Source of the DNA: Chitinophaga oryziterrae
GTDB lineage: Bacteria; Bacteroidota; Bacteroidia; Chitinophagales; Chitinophagaceae
Direction: 5' to 3'
DNA: 64,000 bases
NCBI RefSeq assembly: GCF_009758125.1
Contig: NZ_WRXO01000011.1
Location: 285,512-349,511, forward strand
Below the pieces are notes generated by a model that was not told where the DNA came from, made no database searches, and worked only from the letters and a program-made list of their open reading frames with translations. The position numbers and the translations under genes are program-made. Positions 8,868-18,938 of the stretch are shown one piece after another (position 1 is the stretch's first letter; every line of letters begins with the position of its first letter).

Positions 8868-11800
8868 TTATTTGGTCAGTTTAATGTTCGCACCAATGGT
8901 ATACACACGGGACTGCGGATAATAACCGCCGTCAACACCAGCAGACAGCGGGTCCCATGATCCGATCTCAGGATCCATTCCCTTGTAGTTTGTAATGAGG
9001 AATGCATTTGAAACATTGAAATACACTCTCACATATTTTATTTTGGCTTTAGCGACCAGTCTTTCGGGAAGAACATATCCTAATGAAATATTCTTACATC
9101 TCAAAAAACCTGCATTTTCTATGAACTTGTCAGAATTCCTGTTATTATCATTGGTATTATCATTTCTAAGCCCGGGTATCCTTGTTTCGGGGTTAGTCAC
9201 CTTTACATTATTAATATCAGTGGCACTTCCTGCAGGGTCAATCAGGGTTAGTTTCGCATAGTCCTTCAATGCACTGAAATAACCAAAACTGGTACCTGGA
9301 TATTCTCCATTTACGCGAAGCTTGTTAAATACTTTATTGCCAATGTTTGCAGCGAAGAATATATTCAAATCAACATTCTTATAGGAGAAGGTATTATTGA
9401 AACCAATCTGGTATTTAGGTATAGGGGAACCGAGAAACGTCTGATCATATTCATTAATAACGCCATCACCATTTAAATCCTTGAATTTCAGATCACCATA
9501 CCAGATGCTTCCACCGGCAGCCCCTACTGGCAATGCCGCGCCATTTTTAGTGGGTAATGCATGGGTCTCCAACTCTTTTTTCGTTGCAAACACACCTCCG
9601 TCAATAACATATCCGTAAAACTCGCCGATAGACCTGCCCACTACAGTTTTGCTGTAATCCTTGTCCAGTGAAGCGCCATCTGTATTGAGCTTAAGCACTT
9701 TATTAAAATTGCGGGAAACTGTCACATCAGTTTTCCAGCTAAAATTTTTGGTTTTAATATTGGTAGAACCGATTCTAAAATCAAAGCCCTTATTATTGAC
9801 ACTACCTACATTGACATACGGGGCATCCAGTGAGCCTGGCGAATAACCAATCGCTGTTCCGGAATACATCGGCAAAGGTATCTGTAAGAGGAGGCCATCG
9901 GTCCTGCGATTATAAAGATCAACAGAGAAGTTTATTCTCCAGTTAAAAAGCGTTCCATCCAGCCCTATGTTTGTATATTTTGTTTTTTCCCATTTTACAT
10001 AAGGGTTTCCCACATTCTGGGTAAGCTGTGCAATGCCGGTCAGCCCGGTAGCCACAGTAGCCAGTGTGGAGGTATAGGCATTATCCCTGATATTCTGATT
10101 ATTCGTTAAACCATAACCCAGGCGCAGCTTTAATTCATTAATATCTTTTACAGACTGCAGGAATTTTTCATTATTCAATTTCCAGGCAAATGCTCCTGAG
10201 TAGGTAGTCACCCAGCGGTTTTCAGCCGCAAACTTTGAAGAGCCGTCTGCCCGGACATTGGCGGTAAACAGATACTTATCATTGATGCTGAAATTAATCC
10301 GGCCAAAGTACGATTCCTGGGCGCTTTGTCCTTTACTGCCGGAATTAGTGGCGGTGGTAGGATCACCACTACTGATTACCTGCACATTATTAGAAGGGAA
10401 ATTTGTTCTGCTGGCAGAAGCAGATTCACTCTTATTTAGTTGCGCTTCATGCCCCAGTAACACATTTAGATTGTATTTATCTCTAAACAGATGTGAATAG
10501 GTAAGGAAGTTCCTTATAGTTGTAGATAAGCTTTGCGAAGAACCATAGGACGCACTGTTACTATTGTTTTTTACAAGACCATATGTGTAGGAAGGATTAA
10601 ACTTATCTTCTGTTGCCTGTGAAAAGCTTGCTGTCCCTTCATTCCGGAGGGTCAGATCTTTGGTAAAAGCAATTTCTGCATATAAATTACCAAAAAGCTG
10701 GTTTCTTTTCGCCTCGTCTTTATTAATGAGGGCTACAGCATATGGGTTCACGGTGCTATTAACCCATCCGTTCGGGTTATAGGCTCCTCCCCAGCTACCA
10801 TCCTCATTTTTTACGGCTATATCCGGAGTCTGACTTAATGCAGTATTAATTACATTTGAGCTTGACGAATTCACATTTTCTTTCATAGTAACCAGTTGCA
10901 GGCTGGTACCGATCTTTAACCAATTGGTCGTTTTATTGTCAAGATTGAGTCTTAATGAAATCCTGCGGAAATCAGATCCAAGGGCGATACCTTCCTGGTT
11001 GAAATAGGAGGCTGACAGCAGATATTGTGTTTTTACATCTCCTCCATTAATGGCCAATGTATGGTTGTACATCGGTGCATTTCTAAAAAGCTCTTTCTGC
11101 CAGTTAGTACCTTCACCCAGATACTTTGGATTTGCAAATTCCGCCCGGGTATCAAATCCCCATCCTAACCCGCTATTCCTTTCATTTATAAAAGTTGCAT
11201 ATTCCCTTAAATTCATCACAGACAACATTTTAGGTAATTGCTGGTAGCCTGTATACATATCATAAGAAATGCTTGGCGGAGCAACCTGTCCTCTCTTGGT
11301 TGTTATTACGATTACGCCATTTGTAGCCTGGGAACCATAAATTGCCGTTGCAGATGCATCTTTCAATACATCAATGGACTCAATTTCAGAAGGATTGATA
11401 CCTGCCAACGGATTGACGTCTGTTCCCAATGAGGCCGTGCTACCAACAATGATCCCATCTATTACATACATAGGCGAACCTCCGGAAAAAGAAGACAGGC
11501 CACGGATCTGTATAGATACAGCTCCGCCTGGTTGACCTGATATTTGTTGAACTACTACCCCGGCAACCTTTCCCTGTAAAGCCTGATCAAAGGTTACAGG
11601 TTGTGTTTTACGGAGCTCATCACCGGAAATAGAAGATATTGCGCCGGTAACGTCTGGCCGTTTTACTTTGCCATAACCAATTACCACCACATCGTCCAGC
11701 TGTGAAATATTCTCAGTCATTTCTACTTCAAGGGAAGTGGTTTTAGCAACCACTTCTTTTTTCTGGTAACCTATCATTGTAATTACCAATACACTTCCCG

Positions 11801-12023
11801 TGGAAGCATCGATCGTAAACTTTCCCGCTTCATCTGTAATAGTGAAGCGATTAGTGCCTTTTAAGGTAACGGTTGCACCAGGGACCGGGGTGGAATTACT
11901 TTTATTAATGGTTCTACCACTTATTTTTATTGTTTGTGCAGAGAGGTGGATGCTGGAAAGGAATCCCAAAAGGATACCCAATAGCAGTAATATCTGCATG
12001 CAAATCATTTTGGTTGACTTCAT
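8868..12023 (-). CDS. SusC/RagA family TonB-dependent transporter
   Basis: A 1051-residue outer-membrane importer. A signal peptide (about 1-29) is followed by a carboxypeptidase-D-like regulatory domain (about 32-110), a TonB-box region at DDVVVIGYGKVKR, a plug domain (about 115-240) with the QIRGLSSFSGGSPMYVIDG signature, and a 22-strand barrel to the C terminus. It ends IKLTK after a typical YTIGANIKL final strand. It drives TonB-dependent uptake of oligosaccharides produced by the GH5 enzyme. It is the first gene of the PUL operon. A candidate promoter lies about 130 bp upstream, and the HTCS gene upstream is the obvious regulator. Confidence 0.95.
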   Translation of the reverse strand: MKSTKMICMQILLLLGILLGFLSSIHLSAQTIKISGRTINKSNSTPVPGATVTLKGTNRFTITDEAGKFTIDASTGSVLVITMIGYQKKEVVAKTTSLEVEMTENISQLDDVVVIGYGKVKRPDVTGAISSISGDELRKTQPVTFDQALQGKVAGVVVQQISGQPGGAVSIQIRGLSSFSGGSPMYVIDGIIVGSTASLGTDVNPLAGINPSEIESIDVLKDASATAIYGSQATNGVIVITTKRGQVAPPSISYDMYTGYQQLPKMLSVMNLREYATFINERNSGLGWGFDTRAEFANPKYLGEGTNWQKELFRNAPMYNHTLAINGGDVKTQYLLSASYFNQEGIALGSDFRRISLRLNLDNKTTNWLKIGTSLQLVTMKENVNSSSSNVINTALSQTPDIAVKNEDGSWGGAYNPNGWVNSTVNPYAVALINKDEAKRNQLFGNLYAEIAFTKDLTLRNEGTASFSQATEDKFNPSYTYGLVKNNSNSASYGSSQSLSTTIRNFLTYSHLFRDKYNLNVLLGHEAQLNKSESASASRTNFPSNNVQVISSGDPTTATNSGSKGQSAQESYFGRINFSINDKYLFTANVRADGSSKFAAENRWVTTYSGAFAWKLNNEKFLQSVKDINELKLRLGYGLTNNQNIRDNAYTSTLATVATGLTGIAQLTQNVGNPYVKWEKTKYTNIGLDGTLFNWRINFSVDLYNRRTDGLLLQIPLPMYSGTAIGYSPGSLDAPYVNVGSVNNKGFDFRIGSTNIKTKNFSWKTDVTVSRNFNKVLKLNTDGASLDKDYSKTVVGRSIGEFYGYVIDGGVFATKKELETHALPTKNGAALPVGAAGGSIWYGDLKFKDLNGDGVINEYDQTFLGSPIPKYQIGFNNTFSYKNVDLNIFFAANIGNKVFNKLRVNGEYPGTSFGYFSALKDYAKLTLIDPAGSATDINNVKVTNPETRIPGLRNDNTNDNNRNSDKFIENAGFLRCKNISLGYVLPERLVAKAKIKYVRVYFNVSNAFLITNYKGMDPEIGSWDPLSAGVDGGYYPQSRVYTIGANIKLTK

Positions 12024-12387
12024 TGTTCAATTTTAACATGTGTAGATAATTATCCTCAGCAGGCATTTTCAGCGAGGATGACACTTCATAAGGCTGGAGT
12101 GACGACTTCAGGTGTCCCTGTTTGAGGTGAACAACCAAGCAGAGGGATTGTAAAGGTAAACAGGTGGTCAGGATCTGCAATATAGGCAGATAGACTTGCC
12201 AATAAGTCACCAAACGGGACATAGGCCAGCAAATACGGTAGCAGCAATTCTAGTTTCATATACGTGGATTATATGCTGTAAAACTATTGCTATACTGCCA
12301 GAGACCAGGGCGTCATATGATTCAAGAAGGGGGGACGAATGTTACAAATGGTTGAATATCATTGGTCATATTTCAATTGGTTGGTCA
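12024..12387. other. Intergenic region between HTCS and susC
   Basis: These 364 bp separate the regulator from the transporter. Short open frames here have no recognisable similarity and were judged noise. The region holds a candidate susC promoter, described separately, and is the likely place for HTCS operator sites. No confident direct-repeat operator could be picked by eye. Confidence 0.5.
12151..12180 (-). promoter_or_regulatory. Candidate susC promoter (Bacteroidota type)
   Basis: On the minus strand, TTG (12178-12180) is followed after 19 nt by TACCTTTA (12151-12158). This is one base off the Bacteroidota primary-sigma -7 consensus TAnnTTTG, at the right spacing. It would give a 5' leader of roughly 120 nt for susC. 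The match is imperfect and unsupported by other data. Confidence 0.35.
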
Positions 12388-15300
12388 TTAAAGGCTTTTA
12401 TTTTTAAGATTTGCCAGATATTCTGAAGGCGTAATACTGAATTCTTCTTTGAAAAACTTACGGAATATCTTGGGATCATTGAATCCAACCCGGTAGGCAA
12501 TTTCAGAAATGGACATCCCGCTTTTGTCTAACAATTGAACAGCTCTCTTCAAACGGATCGAACGAATAAAATCTAAAGGTGACTTACCGGTCAGCGAATG
12601 TATTTTTCTGTACAAGGTAACCCTGCTCATGTACATCCCCTTACTGAATTCATCCACGGAGAACTCCGGATTATCTATTTGTTTTTCAATAATTTCCAAT
12701 GCCTGTTTAAGGAATTTTTCGTCTACAGGCGTTATGGTCACCTCTCCGGGATTGACTTCAATCTGCTTTTGGAACCTTTTTTGTAACAATTTTTGTTGCG
12801 CCAATAAATTATTGATGCGTGAAGCCAGGATCTCAAAGGTGAAGGGTTTGGTAATATAATCGTTCACACCTGCATTCAAACCCTCCAGTTGTTTTTCTTC
12901 ACTTCCCATGGCAGTAAGCAAAATGACAGGAATATGAGCAGTGAGCGTTTCGGTTTTAATTTTTCTGGCAAGTTCTACTCCGTCCATTAAAGGCATCATA
13001 ATGTCGCTTACCACAAGATCAGGATTTAACAGTTTTATCTTTTCCCAGCCTTCCTTTCCATTTGTGGCTTCTTCAATATGATATTGTCCTTTCAGGCTAT
13101 CCTTTAAATAAAAGCGCAGTTCTTCATTGTCTTCAACTATAATTATTGTCTTCTTCTTTTCCCCTTTTTTGCTGTCTTCACCTATTATTTGTTCCGCTTC
13201 CTCTGAGAATGAGGGATGAGTTAAGGTCCGGCCCGAAGAAACATAAATTTTTTTTGCAGGAAGCAACACAGTAAAACAGGTACCCTTGTCCGGTTCGCTT
13301 TTTACGGTTATGATTCCGTTGTGCAATTTTACGAACTCTTTTGTGATAGCCAGCCCTATACCGGTTCCCTGGTTTACCATGCTATCGGGGACATCTGTTT
13401 GAAAAAAACGTTCAAATATCTTTCCCTGCTGATCAGCAGGGATGCCAATACCTGAATCTTTTACCTCGATAGCAAGTGTGCCATCGGACTCATTATCTGC
13501 AGGCTGCTTATACGTCAAGCCAACGCTCACCATCCCACCATCATGAGTATATTTAAAAGCGTTGGATAACAGGTTGAATAAAATCTTTTCAATTTTATCC
13601 TTGTCAAAATAAACTTCCAGGCTATCAATGTCAGACGAGAATGAAAATTGGATATTCTTTTTCTCTGAAATATCGGTAAAAGAGTAACTGGTTTCCTTGC
13701 AAAATCTGATAATGTCGCCTATAGCAGGATGCAATTTTACTCCTTGTTCCTCCATTTTTCTGAAATCGAGCAGTTGGTTGACAAGGTTTAATAAGCGTTT
13801 TGCATTACGCTTTACCATACTTAATTGTTTTACCTGTTCTTCATCTGTCGTATGTTTAATGATCTTATCCAATGGCGCAATGATAAGGCTTAACGGCGTA
13901 CGGAATTCGTGACTTACGTTGGTAAAGAATTTTGTTTTTAACTGTTCCAGCGCACGTACCCTTTCTGCTTCCCTGCGTTGTTGCCGGACTTCAAAGCGCA
14001 TATGTATCCTGTCTAATGTAATGCGCCGGATTAGCAAAAACAATCCTGCAGCGATCAACAGATAAATAATGTATGCAATAGGAGTTCTCCAAAATGGGGG
14101 TTTAATATTGATCTGCAGCGTTTTTACATCACTCCATAAGCCGGCCCTGTTCAGAACTTTTACTTTAAAAACATAATGGCCCGGATCAAGATTTGTATAA
14201 GTAGCTCTCCGCTGATTGCCATCAGCATACAACCAGTCTTCATTAAACCCTTCCAGCATATACGCATATCTGTCGTATGCGTTATGGGAAAAATCGAGCG
14301 AGGCAAAGTCAATGGAAAAAACATTTTCTTTATACTTCAGGTCAATACTTTGCGTCTGGGATAAGGAGTGTTTGAGCAGCACCCGGTTATTGACAGGTTC
14401 TCCAGGTTCTATATTTTTATTTAATATCTGAAAACCGGTGAAAACAATCTTAGGATGATAAATGGGTTTGCCGATAGAAGCAGGATTGATAATATTAAAA
14501 CCCGAAGGTCCGCCAAAGATCAATTCGCCTGTCCTCGTCTTTAGTGCTGCGTTATCGTTGAATTCACGGTTCTGCAGGTTGTTTGTTGCATCATAATTGA
14601 TGACAGAAAAAACAGTATGCTCATTATCCTGCCGGGGAATGACATTGCATAATCCGTTAGGCGTAGAAATCCAGAGTGTCTGATGACTATCTTCAAGAAT
14701 ATTCAGGATCATATTATCGGGAAGACCGTTTGATATTGTGAATGTCTGAAACTCCTTTTTTTGTTCATCAAACAAGTTCAAACCTTCTCTGGTTCCAACC
14801 CAAATCCGTCCCTTACTGTCTTCCAAAAGACAGAGAATATCATTATCGCTTAAACTGTTTTTTTCATTTGTATCCTGATAGAAAACAGCGGTGGTTTTAT
14901 TCTTTTCAACAAAGGCAATACCGGAACCTGTACCGATCCATAAATTTCCCTTTCTGTCCTGTATAATAGCAGAAATATAATTGGAACGTAAAACTCCCTG
15001 TCCGCTTTTACAATGGACAAACTGGTTTGTCTTTCTGTCAAAACGATCCAGGCCGGCACCCAAAGTGCCGATCCATAAATTCCGGTCTCCATCTTCAAAT
15101 ATTTCCCATACTTTGTCATCTGTCAAACTTGTGGAATCGTTATCATTATGCCTGTACCGGGTGAACTTTTTACCGTCGAAACGATTGAGGCCCCCCAGGT
15201 AAGTCCCGATCCAAAGAATATCTTCATGATCTATCCACAAACTCACAATTACATTGTTGCTTAGGCTGTTTTCATTTTTAGGATCGTACAGGTATTGTTT

Positions 15301-16485
15301 GAAAGTGCTATTTTTTCTGTCAAAATAAATCAATCCTCCGCCATTGGTACCAATCCATATATTACCCATCTTGTCTTCAACAAAACGGTTTACATCATCG
15401 AATTGCAGGCTTTTTTCATTTAATTCCTGGTGATGGTAATATGAAAATTGAACGATGTTGCTATTATAATAATTCACCCCCTGCTTGTAGGTCCCCAGCC
15501 ATATGATCCCCTGATCATCTCTGTATATCGTAGTGATACTGTTTTGACTGATGCTCTTAGGATCATTGGGGTTGTTCAGCAGATAACTGGTGTTGAGCCT
15601 GTTCTTTTTATCGATCAGCGTTACTCCCCCATGATCGGTTCCAATCCAGATCAAACCATTACTATCCTGAACAACCTGGCTTACCAGTTCTGAATTCAAT
15701 CTGGTTGGAAAGGAATTCTTATCAAACTGTGTGATCGTATTATCTTCCGGGTGGAAAAGAAAAACTCCAAAGTTGTAACTCCAAAGCCAGATATCACTAT
15801 CATTATCTATAAAAAGAGTATAAGGGTTATTACCTTTATTCTGCTTTTGTAAAGCAGTAGTTGAAAAAATTATTTTGTCCAGTTTTATATCATATTCCTG
15901 CAAGAAACCGGATTGGTATACCAGCCATAACTTTCCGTCCGTTGTTTCATTTATGGAAGTGATTTTTTCTGAAGGCTGAGCTGCTTTCTGTTTAAATGGT
16001 TTTACGGTTTTATCATCAGCCGAATACAAGTACAAACCCTTGTCCTCATACAGGAACCAGTATCTGTTATTATTTCCTTTTATTATATTCGAAATAGTAC
16101 CGGATGGCAAACCGATGGAATGTAAATAGTTCTCATAACTGGTATTGAATTTCTCCGTATCCGGATTATAAATACAGGGGCCTGCCATTGTCGATACCCA
16201 CATTTTTCTATCAGGAAGCTCATAAAGTGATACGATATTATTGTCTTTCAATGAAGAGCTGTCATTGTGATCTTTGCGAAATATTCTGCAGAAATATCCA
16301 TCATAACGATTGAGTCCATACGTAGTGCCAAACCATAAAAAGCCGTCAGGATCTTTTAGTATTGCATTTACCTGGTTATGTGAAAGTCCGGTATATGTAT
16401 TGAGCTTGGAAAAATTATAATGCTCGCTTTGTGCTAAAACAGAAAGAGATTGTAACAACAAAATAATCCAAAAAAGGTACCGCAT
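12388..16485 (-). CDS. Hybrid two-component system (HTCS) PUL regulator
   Basis: A 1365-residue one-protein two-component system. Residues 1-18 are a signal sequence. Two seven-bladed propellers made of Reg_prop repeats (recurring WIGT, WVST and IWIG motifs) fill about 20-690. A Y_Y_Y domain (about 695-765) and one membrane helix (about 775-795) follow. The cytoplasmic part has a HisKA domain with His859 in NVSHEFRTP, a HATPase_c domain, a receiver with phosphoacceptor Asp1161 in VVSDIMMP, and a C-terminal AraC-type HTH. The sensor binds an oligosaccharide in the periplasm and activates the adjacent susC operon. It is encoded 364 bp upstream of susC on the same strand. All key phosphorelay residues are present. 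Confidence 0.95.
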   Translation of the reverse strand: MRYLFWIILLLQSLSVLAQSEHYNFSKLNTYTGLSHNQVNAILKDPDGFLWFGTTYGLNRYDGYFCRIFRKDHNDSSSLKDNNIVSLYELPDRKMWVSTMAGPCIYNPDTEKFNTSYENYLHSIGLPSGTISNIIKGNNNRYWFLYEDKGLYLYSADDKTVKPFKQKAAQPSEKITSINETTDGKLWLVYQSGFLQEYDIKLDKIIFSTTALQKQNKGNNPYTLFIDNDSDIWLWSYNFGVFLFHPEDNTITQFDKNSFPTRLNSELVSQVVQDSNGLIWIGTDHGGVTLIDKKNRLNTSYLLNNPNDPKSISQNSITTIYRDDQGIIWLGTYKQGVNYYNSNIVQFSYYHHQELNEKSLQFDDVNRFVEDKMGNIWIGTNGGGLIYFDRKNSTFKQYLYDPKNENSLSNNVIVSLWIDHEDILWIGTYLGGLNRFDGKKFTRYRHNDNDSTSLTDDKVWEIFEDGDRNLWIGTLGAGLDRFDRKTNQFVHCKSGQGVLRSNYISAIIQDRKGNLWIGTGSGIAFVEKNKTTAVFYQDTNEKNSLSDNDILCLLEDSKGRIWVGTREGLNLFDEQKKEFQTFTISNGLPDNMILNILEDSHQTLWISTPNGLCNVIPRQDNEHTVFSVINYDATNNLQNREFNDNAALKTRTGELIFGGPSGFNIINPASIGKPIYHPKIVFTGFQILNKNIEPGEPVNNRVLLKHSLSQTQSIDLKYKENVFSIDFASLDFSHNAYDRYAYMLEGFNEDWLYADGNQRRATYTNLDPGHYVFKVKVLNRAGLWSDVKTLQINIKPPFWRTPIAYIIYLLIAAGLFLLIRRITLDRIHMRFEVRQQRREAERVRALEQLKTKFFTNVSHEFRTPLSLIIAPLDKIIKHTTDEEQVKQLSMVKRNAKRLLNLVNQLLDFRKMEEQGVKLHPAIGDIIRFCKETSYSFTDISEKKNIQFSFSSDIDSLEVYFDKDKIEKILFNLLSNAFKYTHDGGMVSVGLTYKQPADNESDGTLAIEVKDSGIGIPADQQGKIFERFFQTDVPDSMVNQGTGIGLAITKEFVKLHNGIITVKSEPDKGTCFTVLLPAKKIYVSSGRTLTHPSFSEEAEQIIGEDSKKGEKKKTIIIVEDNEELRFYLKDSLKGQYHIEEATNGKEGWEKIKLLNPDLVVSDIMMPLMDGVELARKIKTETLTAHIPVILLTAMGSEEKQLEGLNAGVNDYITKPFTFEILASRINNLLAQQKLLQKRFQKQIEVNPGEVTITPVDEKFLKQALEIIEKQIDNPEFSVDEFSKGMYMSRVTLYRKIHSLTGKSPLDFIRSIRLKRAVQLLDKSGMSISEIAYRVGFNDPKIFRKFFKEEFSITPSEYLANLKNKSL

Positions 16486-16710
16486 TGCATCAAGTTTGAC
16501 ATATAAAGATTTGCGTTATCCACGGCAAAATCCACTCCTCAATCTCGTAGAATCAGGAACTAAGATAATAAAAGGAATGGGATAACGTCTCTTATCAAAT
16601 GGCAAATGTGCTGTGGTTAGCCGCCTTTCTTAGTTTGGGTAGCCTCTGGAAAATATTCAGATTCAGACAGGTATATACATCTTCTTCAGGTGTGAGGACG
16701 TTTGTTTGAT

Positions 16711-16749
16711 GGAGAAGGACGAGTCAGTTTTAATGACCAATCCTTCTCC
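16711..16749 (-). terminator. Hairpin downstream of the lipase gene
   Basis: An inverted repeat of about 15 bp with one mismatch sits directly after the lipase stop. Its outer arms read GGAGAAGG and CCTTCTCC. The downstream U-tract on the minus strand is poor, so termination efficiency is uncertain. It separates the lipase transcript from the HTCS gene start region. Confidence 0.4.
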
Positions 16750-16757
16750 TTCTCTTT

Positions 16758-17750
16758 TTATACTATACTGCTTTGTTTAGCCAGCTGGCTTCCCAGTGTT
16801 ACGCCTAAATAACCGGCATAGTTACTTAATGCATGCTGAGCGCCTGCCTGGTCAAACCAGTCTTCCAGGGTATTGCTCTGATAGTTTTCATCCAGTGCAT
16901 TGGGGAATACCGTATAGTTGAGGGACGGTTGCTGGTAACCATAGAAGTAGAATACACCCGACAGCAGGATAAAGGCCTCGCGTAAGCTAATGGTATATCC
17001 CTGATAGTTTACGGTGATCTCTGATGCTGAAGGAGCAGGATCAAATAAGAAAGCGGTCAGCAAAACAGAAAAGGATGCCGGGAATTTCGGCACAATATCA
17101 TTAGCATTCTCATAATGCCATGCCGTGGATATCTTGTTATCCAGATCAGTAGCAAAATCACTGTTACCCGCAGCAGGAGCTGCAAACGTAAACAAAGAGA
17201 TATTGTCAGACGTATAATTCTCCTGTGCTATACTTGTAACAAAATAGGATGCATATACATTGGCGATATTGCCTCCAAGACTATGTCCGGTAATGATTAT
17301 TTGTTTACCGGGAATAACGGCATTGTTTTTCAGGTAGTCGAAGATGAGCTGTCCGGAACCCAATTGGTCCTGCATGTTCAAAACATTGTCGAAAGAGGTA
17401 TAAGCGCCCTGGCTGATCAAAGCACTGCCATTGCCGGAAGCCAGATAAGGCCAGCTAACCTGCGTTATTACGTCAAGGTCTTCCAGTACCCAGTTAGCAA
17501 AGGCATCCCAGTTATCAAAAACATCAAAAGGAGGTAATGAGCCCCTGACGGCTAGTGCATAATATTCCTCTGATGGATCTGTAGCGATAAAAGCATAATT
17601 ACCATCAGATGTCTGAATACCGTCCCATACTATACTCCAACCAGGTAGAAGTGTATCAATATCCTGTTGGGGATCGGTGCTGTAAGTAACAGCTGAAAGC
17701 ATTACGGCAGTTTGAGCAAGGGTAGTTTGGCCGGATTGATTTTGTGCCAT
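16758..17750 (-). CDS. Class 3 lipase family alpha/beta hydrolase
   Basis: A 330-residue protein of the fungal-type lipase class 3 family. The nucleophile elbow GHSLGG gives Ser157. Asp218 in NANDIVPKFP and His306 near the C terminus complete a plausible catalytic triad. The oxyanion region LAVRGS near residue 68 also fits. No signal peptide or membrane segment is visible at the N terminus (MAQNQSGQTT), so it may be cytosolic or leave by a non-classical route. It stands alone on the minus strand, with about 200 bp on the 5' side. The expected reaction is hydrolysis of acyl or other carboxylic esters. The substrate is unknown. Confidence 0.8.
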   Translation of the reverse strand: MAQNQSGQTTLAQTAVMLSAVTYSTDPQQDIDTLLPGWSIVWDGIQTSDGNYAFIATDPSEEYYALAVRGSLPPFDVFDNWDAFANWVLEDLDVITQVSWPYLASGNGSALISQGAYTSFDNVLNMQDQLGSGQLIFDYLKNNAVIPGKQIIITGHSLGGNIANVYASYFVTSIAQENYTSDNISLFTFAAPAAGNSDFATDLDNKISTAWHYENANDIVPKFPASFSVLLTAFLFDPAPSASEITVNYQGYTISLREAFILLSGVFYFYGYQQPSLNYTVFPNALDENYQSNTLEDWFDQAGAQHALSNYAGYLGVTLGSQLAKQSSIV

Positions 17751-17954
17751 TTGTATTGGGTTTAAAGGTGAAGAATACTAAGAGAGTAATTCACAAGTGG
17801 TTAATTGTTATTCTGAGTTTCAGGGGTTTAATCATGGCTAAAGTACTAATTTCCCGGATTACGCAGAAGAATTTAAATGGGCGATTATTTAACAAACTTC
17901 ATTTTCAGGTATTATTCTCTCCGGAGAGTGTCTCGTCCTGTAGGTTCACAGTAT

Positions 17955-18914
17955 TCAAAAGCGCTTTGTATTCTTTTGCTTAACAATAGGCCCAAAAGGT
18001 CCATATTTATGTTGTTGTACAGGGAAGGTATCACTAAAAGGTCCAAAGGGTAAATCAACAGGTTTGGTATTTGTTACCGGCCAGTCAGCAGAAAAATCTT
18101 TAAAGGGGTGTGGCTGTGAATTTACAAAAGCAGCCACATCCCATGCCTCCTCATCCGTCAGTCGCCTGTTATTAGTATTGTCGTAGGATATACCCCAGGG
18201 CATATTCTCTTTTACATATCCTGCAAATTTTGACAACCTGTAAATACCGGCTCCGGTATTATAACTGTTTTCTCCCCATAATGGCGGGTATAAATAGCCT
18301 ATAGTGTCCGGTGTTCCGGCACCCTCCTTTCCATGACATTGCTGGCATCTTTGCTCAAATACCCGTTTCCCTCTCTCAGGATCGGCAGCTCTTGCCAGGT
18401 ATGGCAATTCTTTTATTCCACTTCCGGGTGGTTTATATCCCTTCGGTACATTTTGCCCAAGCCAGTACATATAGGCTATTATAGCCTTCATTTCCCTGCT
18501 GTTGCTATCAAGTGGGCTGCCATTGAGGCTCCGTATCAGGCAATCATTGACTTTTTTCGTCAGAGACTCTACAGTGCCGCTTCTTTCACGGAATTTTGGA
18601 TAAGTAGCGGCACTTCCGCTATAATTATTCCCCCAGGGTTTAGTCCCCGCATTCAGATGACAATTCTGACAATTCATACCGTTACTTATACTGGCTACTT
18701 TCCCATTAGGACCAAGATATCTGGCAGTATGAGCTATCAGGTCCCGGCCATACCTGATCATTTCACCCCCGGCCGTATGTGGAATTACAGCTGTATCCGG
18801 TGCTTTCCATAGCTTAGCCACCCCTTTGACATGCCTGCTGTTGTTAATGCCCGCTATTATAACAATAATCAGTATCAACCCTGCAAGTAGCATTACCCAC
18901 AAATTCCTGATCAT
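17955..18914 (-). CDS. TsdA-like dihaem cytochrome c
   Basis: A 319-residue membrane-anchored periplasmic cytochrome. An N-terminal helix (about 5-23) is followed by two haem c sites, CQNCH (Cys82, Cys85, His86) and CQQCH (Cys190, Cys193, His194). The context around the first site (GMNCQNCHLNAG) and the later NDCLIRSLNG and EMKAIIAYMYWLGQ segments resemble the thiosulfate dehydrogenase/tetrathionate reductase (TsdA) family. It could oxidise thiosulfate or reduce tetrathionate, or act as an electron carrier. It lies 24 bp downstream of a Tat-exported DsrE-like gene, which supports a sulfur-related job. Dihaem cytochrome is firm; TsdA activity is inferred. Confidence 0.75.
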   Translation of the reverse strand: MIRNLWVMLLAGLILIIVIIAGINNSRHVKGVAKLWKAPDTAVIPHTAGGEMIRYGRDLIAHTARYLGPNGKVASISNGMNCQNCHLNAGTKPWGNNYSGSAATYPKFRERSGTVESLTKKVNDCLIRSLNGSPLDSNSREMKAIIAYMYWLGQNVPKGYKPPGSGIKELPYLARAADPERGKRVFEQRCQQCHGKEGAGTPDTIGYLYPPLWGENSYNTGAGIYRLSKFAGYVKENMPWGISYDNTNNRRLTDEEAWDVAAFVNSQPHPFKDFSADWPVTNTKPVDLPFGPFSDTFPVQQHKYGPFGPIVKQKNTKRF

Positions 18915-18938
18915 ATCCCATTGTTAAGGAACTAATAT

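Noticed and set aside
11914..12222. A 102-codon minus-strand frame covering the start of susC and its leader
   Set aside because: It overlaps a certain gene in another frame and has no recognisable domain.
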